A DNA stretch of 19,494 nucleotides from HGM12669 sp048527645 (GTDB taxonomy: Bacteria > Bacillota > Clostridia > Oscillospirales > CAG-272). The stretch covers positions 1-19,494 of the forward strand of contig DBGFNI010000080.1 of the NCBI GenBank assembly GCA_048527645.1, in the 5' to 3' direction. Both the position numbers and the translations under genes were made by a program. Positions 1 through 6,746 of this stretch are shown one piece after another; position 1 is the first letter of the stretch; each line of letters begins with the position of its first letter. Under the pieces are notes generated by a model. That model was not told where the DNA came from and did no database searches. It saw only the letters and a program-made list of their open reading frames with translations.

Positions 1-2
1 CC

Positions 3-185
3 TGTGAAATATTAGATTCAACAATGATTCTGAAAGATGGGAATATTTACTGGTGTGATTGTGATGATATATCAGAATCAAATTTAGATGATTATACAGG
101 CACTTTGATTTGCGCTTCAACGCTTCGATGGCGTTCCATCGAGAATCATATGGGAGAAAAGGAATTTTATCATTCTGATGTGTAA
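3..185 (+). CDS. 3' end of an unrecognised AT-rich gene (truncated by window edge)
   Basis: The frame beginning at base 3 is open from the window edge to a TAA at 183-185, giving about 60 codons ending in FYHSDV. The product is acidic in its first half (a run of Asp, Glu and Ser with two closely spaced Cys in WCDCDD) and becomes basic and aromatic toward the end. The codons are much more A/T-rich than those of the genes from 660 onward. An internal ATG at 24 could in principle start a shorter frame, but no convincing ribosome binding site precedes it, so a truncated longer gene is the simpler reading. I do not recognise the family. After the TAA the same frame stays open again to a TAA at 345-347, which may be chance or the trace of a longer decayed gene. 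Confidence 0.45.
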   Translation, partial: CEILDSTMILKDGNIYWCDCDDISESNLDDYTGTLICASTLRWRSIENHMGEKEFYHSDV

Positions 186-546
186 TGGTCTAATGTGCAC
201 CGTCACAGCAAGTATCGCTGTTGTGATACCTCGGCACTTGTCAGGACTATTCTTAAAACTTTTATGAGGCGGGATGATCCTAACAAACGGCTTTGTGTTC
301 CCAAAAGGCGATGCTTGCCGGGATATCGCATCTTTTTCAGTAAGTAATTGCCAAAAAGCATGTACCCGGAGGGGGACAACCCCTCCGGGAAGCAGCAAAA
401 ACCGTCTGACCGCATACCGCTACAGCAACGGACTGACCACACGGACGCAGCGCTTCACATACCGCGCGGACGGCAAGCAAAAGACCGCCGCTACCGTACG
501 GCGCGAACCGCACTGCGGAAAAAATTGAAAAATTTGCAAATAGCTA
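186..546. other. Stretch without a convincing gene
   Basis: About 360 bp between the partial gene and the feo promoter. Frames of 60-93 codons exist on both strands, but none has a good ribosome binding site, a recognisable motif or family resemblance. The second half turns GC-rich and yields basic, low-hydrophobicity translations. The only clear structure is the perfect hairpin at 365-389. It could be decayed coding sequence or the flank of a former mobile element; nothing seen proves either. Confidence 0.5.
365..389 (+). terminator. Strong GC-rich hairpin, possible terminator
   Basis: The arms CCCGGAGGGG (365-374) and CCCCTCCGGG (380-389) are perfectly complementary over 10 bp, with the 5-nt loop GACAA. 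An A-rich rather than T-rich tail follows, so it lacks a canonical U-tract on the + strand. It may end transcription from the left-edge gene or be a structured remnant. Confidence 0.4.
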
Positions 547-575
547 TTGACAAACAGGCGGCTTATGTCTATAAT
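547..575 (+). promoter_or_regulatory. Consensus sigma-A promoter of the feo operon
   Basis: The -35 box TTGACA (547-552) and -10 box TATAAT (570-575) are both perfect matches, separated by exactly 17 bp. Transcription should start near 582, inside the first palindromic operator. This is the strongest promoter in the window and probably needs active repression. Confidence 0.9.
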
Positions 576-577
576 AT

Positions 578-603
578 TCTTGGTTAGCCAAGGCTAACCA
601 AGA
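578..603 (+). promoter_or_regulatory. Palindromic operator 1, probable DtxR-type iron repressor site
   Basis: A 26-bp perfect inverted repeat has 12-bp arms and a 2-bp centre. It contains GTTAGC (583-588) and GCTAAC (593-598), four bases apart. It begins three bases after the -10 box and covers the predicted start of transcription, where a bound repressor would block RNA polymerase. The GGTTAG/CTAACC half-sites recall those of DtxR/IdeR-family metalloregulators. The family assignment is inferred; no regulator gene is in the window. Confidence 0.7.
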
Positions 604-613
604 CTTCAGCCCA

Positions 614-635
614 GAGGTTAGCGTATGCTAACCTC
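614..635 (+). promoter_or_regulatory. Palindromic operator 2 in the feo leader
   Basis: Perfect 9-bp arms, GAGGTTAGC (614-622) and GCTAACCTC (627-635), flank GTAT. The core is again GTTAGC-N4-GCTAAC. Core starts of operators 1 and 2 are 34 bp apart, a little over three helical turns, so both could be bound on roughly the same DNA face. It lies between the predicted transcription start and the first feoA ribosome binding site. Confidence 0.65.
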
Positions 636-664
636 CGTGAGGCGATGTTTGAAAAGGAGCAAAG

Positions 665-877
665 ATGATGCCGCTTACCCTTGCACAGGTCGGAGAAGAG
701 AATATTATCAAAAAAATCGGAGGCAGGCAGGAGGTCAAGGCGCACCTTGAAAATCTCGGCTTTGTTGTGGGAGGAGCCGTGCGGGTGATCAACACCATCG
801 GCGGCAATGTCATTGTCAACGTCAAGGAATCCCGCATTGCAATCAGTCGCGAAATGGCGCAGAAAATCATGATCTGA
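665..877 (+). CDS. feoA: FeoA-family ferrous iron transport protein (first copy)
   Basis: A 70-residue cytosolic protein with the SH3-like fold layout of FeoA: an N-terminal stretch (PLTLAQVGEENIIKKI), a central LENLGFVVGG turn corresponding to the 'LxxLGxxxG' region, and a C-terminal strand set ending in ESRIAISREMAQKIM. FeoA proteins help FeoB import Fe(II), probably by contacting its G domain or C-terminus. Two ATGs are adjacent (665 and 668). AGGAG at 655-659 lies 5 bases from the first and 8 from the second, so the true start may be 668. It is first in the operon, 47 bp before the second feoA, under a perfect promoter and two palindromic operators. Tandem feoA genes are common in clostridia. 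Confidence 0.88.
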   Translation: MMPLTLAQVGEENIIKKIGGRQEVKAHLENLGFVVGGAVRVINTIGGNVIVNVKESRIAISREMAQKIMI

Positions 878-924
878 TTTTTCGCGGCAGCAATATAAAA
901 TTCATTTGAAGGAGGAGAGCAGAA

Positions 925-1146
925 ATGAAAACGCTCAAGACTGCGAAGGTCGGCGAGACGGTTCGGGTGGTCAAGCTGCACGGAGAGGGGGCGGTCAAAC
1001 GCCGGATTATGGACATGGGACTGACGCGGGGGGTGGAGGCTCACATCCGCAAGGTCGCGCCGCTGGGCGATCCGATTGAAGTGACCGTTCGCGGATACGA
1101 ACTTTCGATTCGCAAGGCGGATGCGGAAATGATCGAAATTGAATAA
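925..1146 (+). CDS. feoA: FeoA-family ferrous iron transport protein (second copy)
   Basis: A 73-residue FeoA-like protein preceded by a strong GGAGGAG at 911-917. Motifs include VGETVRVVKLHGEGAVKRRIMDMGLTRG, the region holding the family's 'RxLxxMGLxxG' signature, then VAPLGDPIEVTVRGYELSIRKADAEMI, which matches the usual 'PLGDPxxxxxxGyxlxLRkxeA' ending. It is closer to textbook FeoA than the first copy, so the two have probably diverged and may take different roles toward FeoB. It lies 88 bp upstream of feoB; the intervening space carries a third copy of the palindromic operator. Confidence 0.92.
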   Translation: MKTLKTAKVGETVRVVKLHGEGAVKRRIMDMGLTRGVEAHIRKVAPLGDPIEVTVRGYELSIRKADAEMIEIE

Positions 1147-1196
1147 GCACAGAGCATATTGCGGGGAAGAGGTGCCCCCTTATTTTCAAGCCGATA

Positions 1197-1212
1197 GTTA
1201 GCAGATGCTAAC
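1197..1212 (+). promoter_or_regulatory. Palindromic operator 3, between feoA and feoB
   Basis: GTTAGC (1197-1202) and GCTAAC (1207-1212) surround AGAT, giving the same GTTAGC-N4-GCTAAC core as the two operators in the operon leader. It sits 22 bp before feoB. A weak promoter-like pair (TTGCGG at 1159-1164 and TATTTT at 1181-1186, 16 bp apart) lies just upstream, so feoB may have its own metal-controlled start. The promoter part is speculative. Confidence 0.6.
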
Positions 1213-1234
1213 ACGGAAAGAGAGGAACTGACAC

Positions 1235-3727
1235 ATGAATTTGCGAATAGCCCTTGCAGGTAACCCGAACAGCGGAAAAACGACCCTGTTCAACGCATTG
1301 ACCGGCTCCAACCAGTTTGTCGGAAACTGGCCGGGCGTGACGGTTGAAAAAAAGGAGGGGAAGCTGAAAAAGCACAATGATGTTGTGATCACAGACCTGC
1401 CCGGTATTTATTCCCTATCGCCGTACACGCTGGAGGAGGTGGTGGCGAGAAACTACCTGATCACCGAGCGTCCCGATGCGATCCTGAACATCATCGACGG
1501 TACCAATCTTGAGCGAAACCTATATCTGACCACGCAGCTGACCGAGCTTGGAATTCCCGTTGTGGTTGCCATCAACATGATGGATATCGTCAGGAAAAAC
1601 GGCGACAAAATCAACACCGAGGAACTTTCCAAAGCATTGGGCTGCAAGGTGGTTGAAATCTCTGCTTTGAAAGGCACCGGCACGGCCGAGGCGGCAGAGG
1701 CAGCAATTGATGCAGCAAAGAACGGGAAAACCGTTCCGATGCATACCTTCTCCGGTGCTGTGGAGCACGCGCTGGCGCACATTGAGGAGGCGGCGGTACA
1801 TAATATGCCGGAGGAGCAGCAGAGATGGTATGCGATCAAAATCTTTGAGCGCGACGAGAGGGTTTTGGCGCAGGTGGGGCCGGACAAGGCGACGTTTGAG
1901 CATATCGAATCTGACATTCAAGCCGCTGAAAACGAATTGGATGACGATGCCGAATCTATCATCACCAACGAGCGCTATGTCTATATCGGCGAACTGATGA
2001 AGCGGTGCTACCGGAAAAAATCTGCCGGAAAGCTTTCAACATCCGATCAGATTGACAGAGTGGTCACCAACCGTTGGCTGGGCTTGCCGATTTTCGCCGC
2101 GGTGATGTTCCTTGTGTATTACATTGCCATGGTGACGGTTGGCACTGCGGCGACAGACTGGGCGAACGACGGCTTGTTCGGTGACGGCTGGCACCTGTTG
2201 GGGATCGGTTCCTCCTCCTATGAGGAAGAAAGCGGAGATTATACCGCCGCTATGCAAGCGATAGACGCTTTTGTCGGTCTGGATCTTGAAGCGGAAGATT
2301 TTGACGCAGACACAGCTTTGGCAGAACTGAAAGCATTTCGTCCATCCACTGATTCGGCTTCTGTGGAGGTAGAAGACGAGGAAACTTTGGCTGTCAATGA
2401 ATTGAATGCATATTATGATACGATTCCGGACGGCGCTGATGAGGAGACTACCGTTCCTATGACTTATCTGGAAGCGGTAACATATTTGGAAGAGAATGGC
2501 TTTGAAGAGCCTGATCCTGCCGACTACGGCGTATGGGTGCCCGGCATTCCCGTGCTTGTAGGAAACGGTTTGGAAGCTGCCGGCGCCGCCGATTGGCTCA
2601 GCGGTTTGATTAACGACGGTATTGTCGCCGGCGTCGGCGCGGTTCTCGGTTTTGTGCCGCAGATGTTGGTGCTGTTCCTGCTGCTGGCATTTTTAGAGTC
2701 CTGTGGTTATATGGCACGCATTGCATTTGTTTTAGACCGCGTGTTCCGCAAGTTTGGTCTGTCCGGCAAATCCTTTATTCCGATGCTCATCGGTACCGGA
2801 TGCGGTGTGCCCGGCATTATGGCGTCCCGCACGATTGAAAATGAACGCGACCGGCGCATGACGATCATGACCACAACATTTATCCCATGCGGAGCAAAGG
2901 TTCCGTTTATCGCCATGATTGCCGGTGCGATTTTTGGCGGCAGCGCGTGGGTGGCAACCTCCGCTTACTTCATCGGTATGGCTGCGATTATTCTTTCCGG
3001 TATTATGCTGAAAAAGACCAGAATGTTTGCCGGTGATCCCGCCCCGTTTGTGATGGAGCTGCCGGCTTACCATTTGCCGACCGCCGGAAATGTTCTCCGT
3101 TCCATGTGGGAGCGCGGCTGGAGTTTTATCAAAAAGGCAGGTACGATTATTCTGCTTTCTACCATTTTGGTATGGTTTAGTACCTATTTCGGATTCGTTG
3201 ACGGTACCTTCCGAATGCTGTCAGAAGAAGAGATTGACTGTTCGATTCTTGCGGCTGTCGGCGGTGTAATTGCCTGGATCTTCAAGCCGTTGGGATGGGG
3301 CAACTGGCAGGCTGCCGTGGCTTCTATCACCGGGCTTGTGGCGAAGGAAAACATCGTCGGCACGATGGGAATCTTATACGGCGGCGAGGGAACGGTATAC
3401 CAGAATCTGGTTTCAGCATTTACGGGAATTACCGGCTACTCCTTCTTAGTGTTCAATCTGCTTTGTGCGCCTTGCTTTGCCGCCATCGGTGCAATCAAGC
3501 GTGAGATGAACTCTGCAAAATGGACGTGGTTTGCGATCGGTTATCAGTGTCTGTTTGCTTATGCAATTTCGCTGATGATTTATCAGTTCGGCTCTGCTTT
3601 CACAGGGGGTTTGAATGTGATCGGTTTGATTGCAGCTGTGATTGTATTGGTCTTTCTGCTGTATATGCTCTTCAGACCGTATCAGGAGGCTGCAAAACTG
3701 ACCCGGAAGGTTGCGGCGTCAAAATAA
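1235..3727 (+). CDS. feoB: FeoB ferrous iron transporter with large acidic extracytoplasmic insertion
   Basis: An 830-residue Fe(II) transporter of the cytoplasmic membrane. The N-terminal GTPase domain shows G1 GNPNSGKT (9-16), G3 DLPG (54-57), G4 NMMD (114-117) and a G5-like ISALKG near 141. A helical GDI-like domain follows to about residue 270. The first membrane helix is about 283-302. The core resumes near 460 with the two gate motifs, GTGCGVPGIMASRT (519-532) and FIPCGAK downstream, and further membrane helices to the C-terminus. Between the first helix and the next membrane segment lies an unusual acidic insertion of about 105 residues (roughly 325-432). It makes the protein longer than the commonly described 650-770 residues. 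The start has GAGAGG upstream at 1219-1224. It is followed by a FeoB-associated small membrane protein. Confidence 0.96.
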   Translation: MNLRIALAGNPNSGKTTLFNALTGSNQFVGNWPGVTVEKKEGKLKKHNDVVITDLPGIYSLSPYTLEEVVARNYLITERPDAILNIIDGTNLERNLYLTTQLTELGIPVVVAINMMDIVRKNGDKINTEELSKALGCKVVEISALKGTGTAEAAEAAIDAAKNGKTVPMHTFSGAVEHALAHIEEAAVHNMPEEQQRWYAIKIFERDERVLAQVGPDKATFEHIESDIQAAENELDDDAESIITNERYVYIGELMKRCYRKKSAGKLSTSDQIDRVVTNRWLGLPIFAAVMFLVYYIAMVTVGTAATDWANDGLFGDGWHLLGIGSSSYEEESGDYTAAMQAIDAFVGLDLEAEDFDADTALAELKAFRPSTDSASVEVEDEETLAVNELNAYYDTIPDGADEETTVPMTYLEAVTYLEENGFEEPDPADYGVWVPGIPVLVGNGLEAAGAADWLSGLINDGIVAGVGAVLGFVPQMLVLFLLLAFLESCGYMARIAFVLDRVFRKFGLSGKSFIPMLIGTGCGVPGIMASRTIENERDRRMTIMTTTFIPCGAKVPFIAMIAGAIFGGSAWVATSAYFIGMAAIILSGIMLKKTRMFAGDPAPFVMELPAYHLPTAGNVLRSMWERGWSFIKKAGTIILLSTILVWFSTYFGFVDGTFRMLSEEEIDCSILAAVGGVIAWIFKPLGWGNWQAAVASITGLVAKENIVGTMGILYGGEGTVYQNLVSAFTGITGYSFLVFNLLCAPCFAAIGAIKREMNSAKWTWFAIGYQCLFAYAISLMIYQFGSAFTGGLNVIGLIAAVIVLVFLLYMLFRPYQEAAKLTRKVAASK

Positions 3728-3755
3728 TATCAAATGCAGAACTGGAGGTGGAAAA

Positions 3756-3929
3756 ATGCTTGCCTGGCTCTTAGAAAACATTGCGACGGTTATCATTTGT
3801 GCTGTACTGATTGCGGTGGTTGCGGCAATAATCGTCAACATGGTGAAAAATAAGAAAAAAGGAAAATCTTCCTGTGGATGCGGCTGCGCAGACTGCGCGC
3901 TGCAGGGCACCTGCAGGAACGGAAAATAA
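3756..3929 (+). CDS. FeoB-associated Cys-rich membrane protein
   Basis: A 57-residue protein starting at the ATG at 3756, behind GGAGGTGG (3744-3751). One hydrophobic helix spans about residues 8-30. A basic stop-transfer KNKKKGK follows, then a compact cysteine cluster with Cys40, 42, 44, 47 and 53 (SCGCGCADC...GTC). This is the pattern of the small FeoB-associated proteins found directly after feoB in many Firmicutes, and here it begins 28 bp after the feoB stop. The cysteines are placed to bind or hand over iron at the cytoplasmic face, given the positive-inside rule. That role is inferred from context; the molecular function of the family is not settled. Confidence 0.88.
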   Translation: MLAWLLENIATVIICAVLIAVVAAIIVNMVKNKKKGKSSCGCGCADCALQGTCRNGK

Positions 3930-3942
3930 GATTCTTTCCACA

Positions 3943-3971
3943 GGGCGTGCATGAAAAGCGCGCCCCTTTTT
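3943..3971 (+). terminator. Intrinsic terminator of the feo operon
   Basis: GGGCGTGC (3943-3950) pairs with GCGCGCCC (3958-3965) with one G-U pair across a 7-nt loop, followed by a T-run at 3967-3971. It begins 14 bp after the last gene of the operon. Confidence 0.8.
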
Positions 3972-4025
3972 ATGCATCTGCACCGGGCGTCAGAAAAACG
4001 ACGACGGAAAAAGCACGAAAAGTGA

Positions 4026-4055
4026 TTGACAGGAAAAGCTGCGATATGATATACT
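4026..4055 (+). promoter_or_regulatory. Promoter of the ZIP transporter gene
   Basis: A perfect -35 TTGACA (4026-4031), an 18-bp spacer and TATACT (4050-4055). Transcription should start near 4062, giving a leader of about 220 nt before the coding start. A second TATAAT at 4067-4072 has no good -35. Confidence 0.7.
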
Positions 4056-4082
4056 CATAATATGGATATAATAATATATGGT

Positions 4083-4233
4083 TCACCGCAGCGCGAAATA
4101 AGGACGGTGACGACCGAAAAGGCGCAGTGTCTGATCTGTGCATCTTCCCGCATTGACTGACATCAATCAGAAAAACAGACACGTCTTTTGCCGCGGCGGA
4201 CAGCCGCGAGAGCGATGCGGGCGGGATCGGTGA
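4083..4233 (+). promoter_or_regulatory. Structured 5' leader of the ZIP gene, family not recognised
   Basis: The leader can form several stems: TCACCG (4083-4088) with CGGTGA (4105-4110), GTGTCTG (4127-4133) with CAGACAC (4176-4182), ATTGA (4152-4156) with TCAAT (4163-4167), and CGCGGC (4192-4197) with GCCGCG (4203-4208). Two competing pairings exist: CCCGCAT (4147-4153) with ATGCGGG (4215-4221), and TCACCG (4083-4088) with a second CGGTGA at 4228-4233. A long leader with alternative pairings before a metal transporter suggests RNA-level control. I do not recognise the Mn (yybP-ykoY), M-box or NiCo consensus in it. Confidence 0.4.
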
Positions 4234-4279
4234 TGAGAAAAACAACTGAGAGACGATGAACGGAGAAGAGGGGGATGAT

Positions 4280-5062
4280 ATGATGGCTGCGGCTGTTTAC
4301 GGAATCATGCTACCTTTTTTGGGAACGCTTTTGGGAGCCGGCTGTGTGCTGTTTATGAAAAAAGACATGAGCGAGCGTCTGCAGCGGGCATTGTCCGGAT
4401 TTGCCGCGGGAGTGATGGTGGCGGCGTCTGTCTGGAGCCTTTTGATTCCTGCGCTGGAGCAGGCAGCGGGCATGGGCGGATGGTCCTTTGTGCCGGCGGC
4501 GGTCGGCTTTTGGCTGGGTATTCTGTTTTTGCTGATTCTGGATCATGCAATTCCGCATTTGCACCGCAATGCAGAACAGGCGGAGGGACCGAAGAGCCGT
4601 TTGCAGAAAACGACCATGCTGGTGCTTGCCGTCACGCTGCACAACATTCCCGAGGGCATGGCGGTGGGCGTGGTATACGCCGGATTTCTTGCAGGACATT
4701 CCAATATCTCTGCGATGGGGGCGTTGGCGCTTTCGCTGGGAATCGCCATTCAGAATTTCCCGGAGGGGGCGATCATCTCCATGCCGCTGCGCGCACAGGG
4801 CGAGAAAAAATCCAGGGCGTTTTTCAGCGGCGCCGCTTCGGGTCTGGTGGAACCCATCGGCGCGCTGCTGACCGTGGCCGCCGCGGGGCTGGTGATTCCC
4901 GCGCTGCCGTATCTGCTCAGCTTTGCCGCGGGTGCGATGCTGTACGTCGTGGTGGAGGAGCTCATCCCCGAGATGTCGGCGGGCAAGCACTCCAACATCG
5001 GCACGGTGTTTTTTGCTGTCGGCTTCAGTGTGATGATGGCGCTGGATGTGGCGCTCGGATGA
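4280..5062 (+). CDS. ZIP-family divalent metal transporter (GufA/ZupT-like)
   Basis: A 260-residue polytopic membrane protein of the ZIP family, which moves Zn(II), Fe(II), Mn(II) or related ions into the cytoplasm. The binuclear metal site signatures are visible: HNIPEG (121-126) and QNFPEG (158-163), with SGLVEPIG (188-195) in the next helix. A His-containing segment DHAIPHLHR (88-96) lies in the third cytoplasmic loop region. I chose the ATG at 4280 (or 4283) because GAGGGGG sits just upstream; an in-frame ATG at 4256 would add eight hydrophilic residues with a poorer site. It is a single gene behind its own promoter and long leader, directly after the iron operon. Which metal it carries cannot be read from the sequence. 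Confidence 0.88.
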   Translation: MMAAAVYGIMLPFLGTLLGAGCVLFMKKDMSERLQRALSGFAAGVMVAASVWSLLIPALEQAAGMGGWSFVPAAVGFWLGILFLLILDHAIPHLHRNAEQAEGPKSRLQKTTMLVLAVTLHNIPEGMAVGVVYAGFLAGHSNISAMGALALSLGIAIQNFPEGAIISMPLRAQGEKKSRAFFSGAASGLVEPIGALLTVAAAGLVIPALPYLLSFAAGAMLYVVVEELIPEMSAGKHSNIGTVFFAVGFSVMMALDVALG

Positions 5063-5149
5063 CAGAGGCGGCGGTGAGACGTGTGCTTGCGATTGTGTCG
5101 GCGTGCCGGCTTTCGCGAATAATGCAATAACAGAAAAAAGGATTTGCCA

Positions 5150-6094
5150 ATGAATTTTATCCATATGAAATGCGTGATTGAGGTTGCACGTGCAGGATCC
5201 ATCAACAAAGCGTCGGAAAGTCTGCTCATGGCGCCGCCGAATCTGAGCCGGGAGATCAAGGAGCTGGAGGCGGAGCTGGGAACCCACCTGTTTATTCGCA
5301 CGGCGCACGGGATGAAGCTGACCCCCGCCGGGGAAGAATTTGTCGGCTATGCGAAAAAGATCATTTCGCAGGTAGACGATATCAAAAACGCATTTTCCGG
5401 CAATCGGAAGAAAAAATTGCGCTTTTCCATTTCCGTGCCGCGCGCAACGTATATTTCCGAGGCGTTTGCGCAGTTTTCCAAATGTATCACCGGCGAGAGC
5501 GCGGAGGTCTTTTATCACGAAACCAACGCCTCCGGCGCGGTGCAGAACATATTGGAATCGGACTATAAGCTGGGAATTGTGCGGTATGGAGAGCACCATG
5601 ACAAATTTTTTAAAAATATGTTTGAGGAAAAGGGGCTTGCGTATGAGCTGATTGCCGAATTTCAATATGTTTTGGCGATGAGCGTCAACAGCCCATTGGC
5701 GGACAGAGAGAATATCCGCTTGGAGGATTTGTGCACGCTGACGGAGATCGCGCACGCAGACGCCTTCGTGCCGTCGCTTCCGCTTTCCTCAACGAAAAAG
5801 GACGAGCTGTCCGGCGGGGTCGGCAAGCACATCTATGTTTTTGAAAGAGGCAGTCAGTTTGATCTGCTGTGCAAAAACCCCTTGACCTTCATGTGGGTCT
5901 CCCCGCTGCCTGACGACACGCTCGCCCGGTATGAACTGGTGCAGAAGGCTTGCTCTGACGATCAAAGAACATACAAGGATGTGCTGATTCACCGCGAAAA
6001 CTATTCACTTTCCAAGCTTGACCGCCAGTTTATCACCGAGCTGTGTCAGGCAAAAAGGAAATATGTTACGATGACGGAGAAAATGAAAGCATGA
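5150..6094 (+). CDS. LysR-family transcriptional regulator
   Basis: A 314-residue regulator. The N-terminal winged helix-turn-helix is clear in residues 1-65: FIHMKCVIEVARAGSINKASE, then a recognition helix around PPNLSREIKELEAELGTHLF, then IRTAHGMKLTPAGEEF. A linker helix and an effector-binding domain from about residue 85 follow, opening with the LRFSISVP strand. The ATG at 5150 lies 7 bp after AAGGA; a TTG two codons upstream is unlikely to be the start. The effector domain gives no clue to the ligand. The gene overlaps the phosphodiesterase start by 4 bp (ATGA), so the two are translationally coupled. LysR proteins often control an adjacent gene, making the dehydrogenase at 6806 a candidate target. 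Confidence 0.88.
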   Translation: MNFIHMKCVIEVARAGSINKASESLLMAPPNLSREIKELEAELGTHLFIRTAHGMKLTPAGEEFVGYAKKIISQVDDIKNAFSGNRKKKLRFSISVPRATYISEAFAQFSKCITGESAEVFYHETNASGAVQNILESDYKLGIVRYGEHHDKFFKNMFEEKGLAYELIAEFQYVLAMSVNSPLADRENIRLEDLCTLTEIAHADAFVPSLPLSSTKKDELSGGVGKHIYVFERGSQFDLLCKNPLTFMWVSPLPDDTLARYELVQKACSDDQRTYKDVLIHRENYSLSKLDRQFITELCQAKRKYVTMTEKMKA

Positions 6095-6636
6095 AATGGC
6101 TGATTGCGTCTGATCTGCACGGATCGGCGTACTACTGTGAAAAGCTCCTTGGCGCGTATCAAAGGGAGCAGGCAGACAGATTGCTCTTTTTGGGCGATGT
6201 TCTGTATCACGGGCCGCGCAATGATCTGCCGCGGGACTACGCGCCGAAAAGGGTGATTGAAATGCTCAATGCCGAAAAGGACAGCATTCTCTGTGTGCGG
6301 GGCAACTGTGACACCGAGGTGGATCAGATGGTGCTGCACTTTCCCGTTTTGGCGGATTACGCGCTTTTGACGGCGGGAAAACGACTGATCTTTGCAACCC
6401 ACGGGCACCTCTTTCACCGTGACTGTTTGCCGCCGCTGCACGCGGGAGACATCCTGCTGCACGGACACACGCATATCCCCGCATGCGAAGCGGTCGGGGA
6501 TATGACATACATCAATCCCGGGTCGGTCTCCATCCCCAAGGAGAATACCGCGCACAGTTACATACTGTTTGACGGGGAGACGTTTGTGTGGAAAACATTG
6601 GAGGGAGAGGTTTTCCGCCGCTTTGCGCTGACCTGA
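6091..6636 (+). CDS. YfcE-family metallophosphodiesterase
   Basis: A 181-residue soluble calcineurin-like phosphoesterase. The metal-binding motifs appear in the expected order: SDLHG (7-11), GDVLYHG (35-41), GNCD (71-74), THGH (103-106) and GHTH (125-128), followed by the conserved INPGSVSIPK. This layout and length match YfcE, a Mn-dependent phosphodiesterase active on artificial phosphodiester substrates, whose physiological substrate is unknown. I start it at the ATG at 6091, which overlaps the LysR stop as ATGA. Longer in-frame extensions would run into the regulator's coding sequence. GGAG at 6076-6079 is a weak ribosome site, consistent with coupling to upstream translation. Confidence 0.9.
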   Translation: MKWLIASDLHGSAYYCEKLLGAYQREQADRLLFLGDVLYHGPRNDLPRDYAPKRVIEMLNAEKDSILCVRGNCDTEVDQMVLHFPVLADYALLTAGKRLIFATHGHLFHRDCLPPLHAGDILLHGHTHIPACEAVGDMTYINPGSVSIPKENTAHSYILFDGETFVWKTLEGEVFRRFALT

Positions 6637-6689
6637 TTTTTCAGCGGTGTGAGGGCGCCGCGCAAAACCAAAACAGGTCTGCACCTGCG

Positions 6690-6705
6690 TTATCATTTTT
6701 GATAA
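6690..6705. promoter_or_regulatory. A/T palindrome upstream of the dehydrogenase promoter
   Basis: TTATCA (6690-6695) and TGATAA (6700-6705) form a perfect inverted repeat around TTTT, with another TGATAA at 6713-6718. It lies 45-60 bp upstream of the -10 box at 6750, a position suited to an activator or repressor, such as the neighbouring LysR protein or a redox regulator. It could instead act as a weak terminator for the phosphodiesterase gene. Confidence 0.35.
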
Positions 6706-6746
6706 GGCGTGTGATAAAACTTATTATTCCGTTATTCGCGAAAATT

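Noticed and set aside
274..528. An 84-codon + strand frame between the partial gene and the feo promoter.
   Set aside because: It runs through the perfect GC hairpin, lacks a good ribosome binding site, and resembles no family I can name. It is treated as non-coding or decayed sequence.
4083..4233. The ZIP leader as a yybP-ykoY (Mn), M-box (Mg) or NiCo riboswitch.
   Set aside because: The conserved loop sequences I know for those classes are not visible. It is reported only as a structured leader of unknown type.
4310..5755. A 481-codon open frame on the minus strand opposite the ZIP and LysR genes.
   Set aside because: The translation is rich in His, Arg and Gln with no family motif, it spans two well-supported genes on the other strand, and it has no ribosome binding site. 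It is a shadow frame of GC-rich coding sequence.
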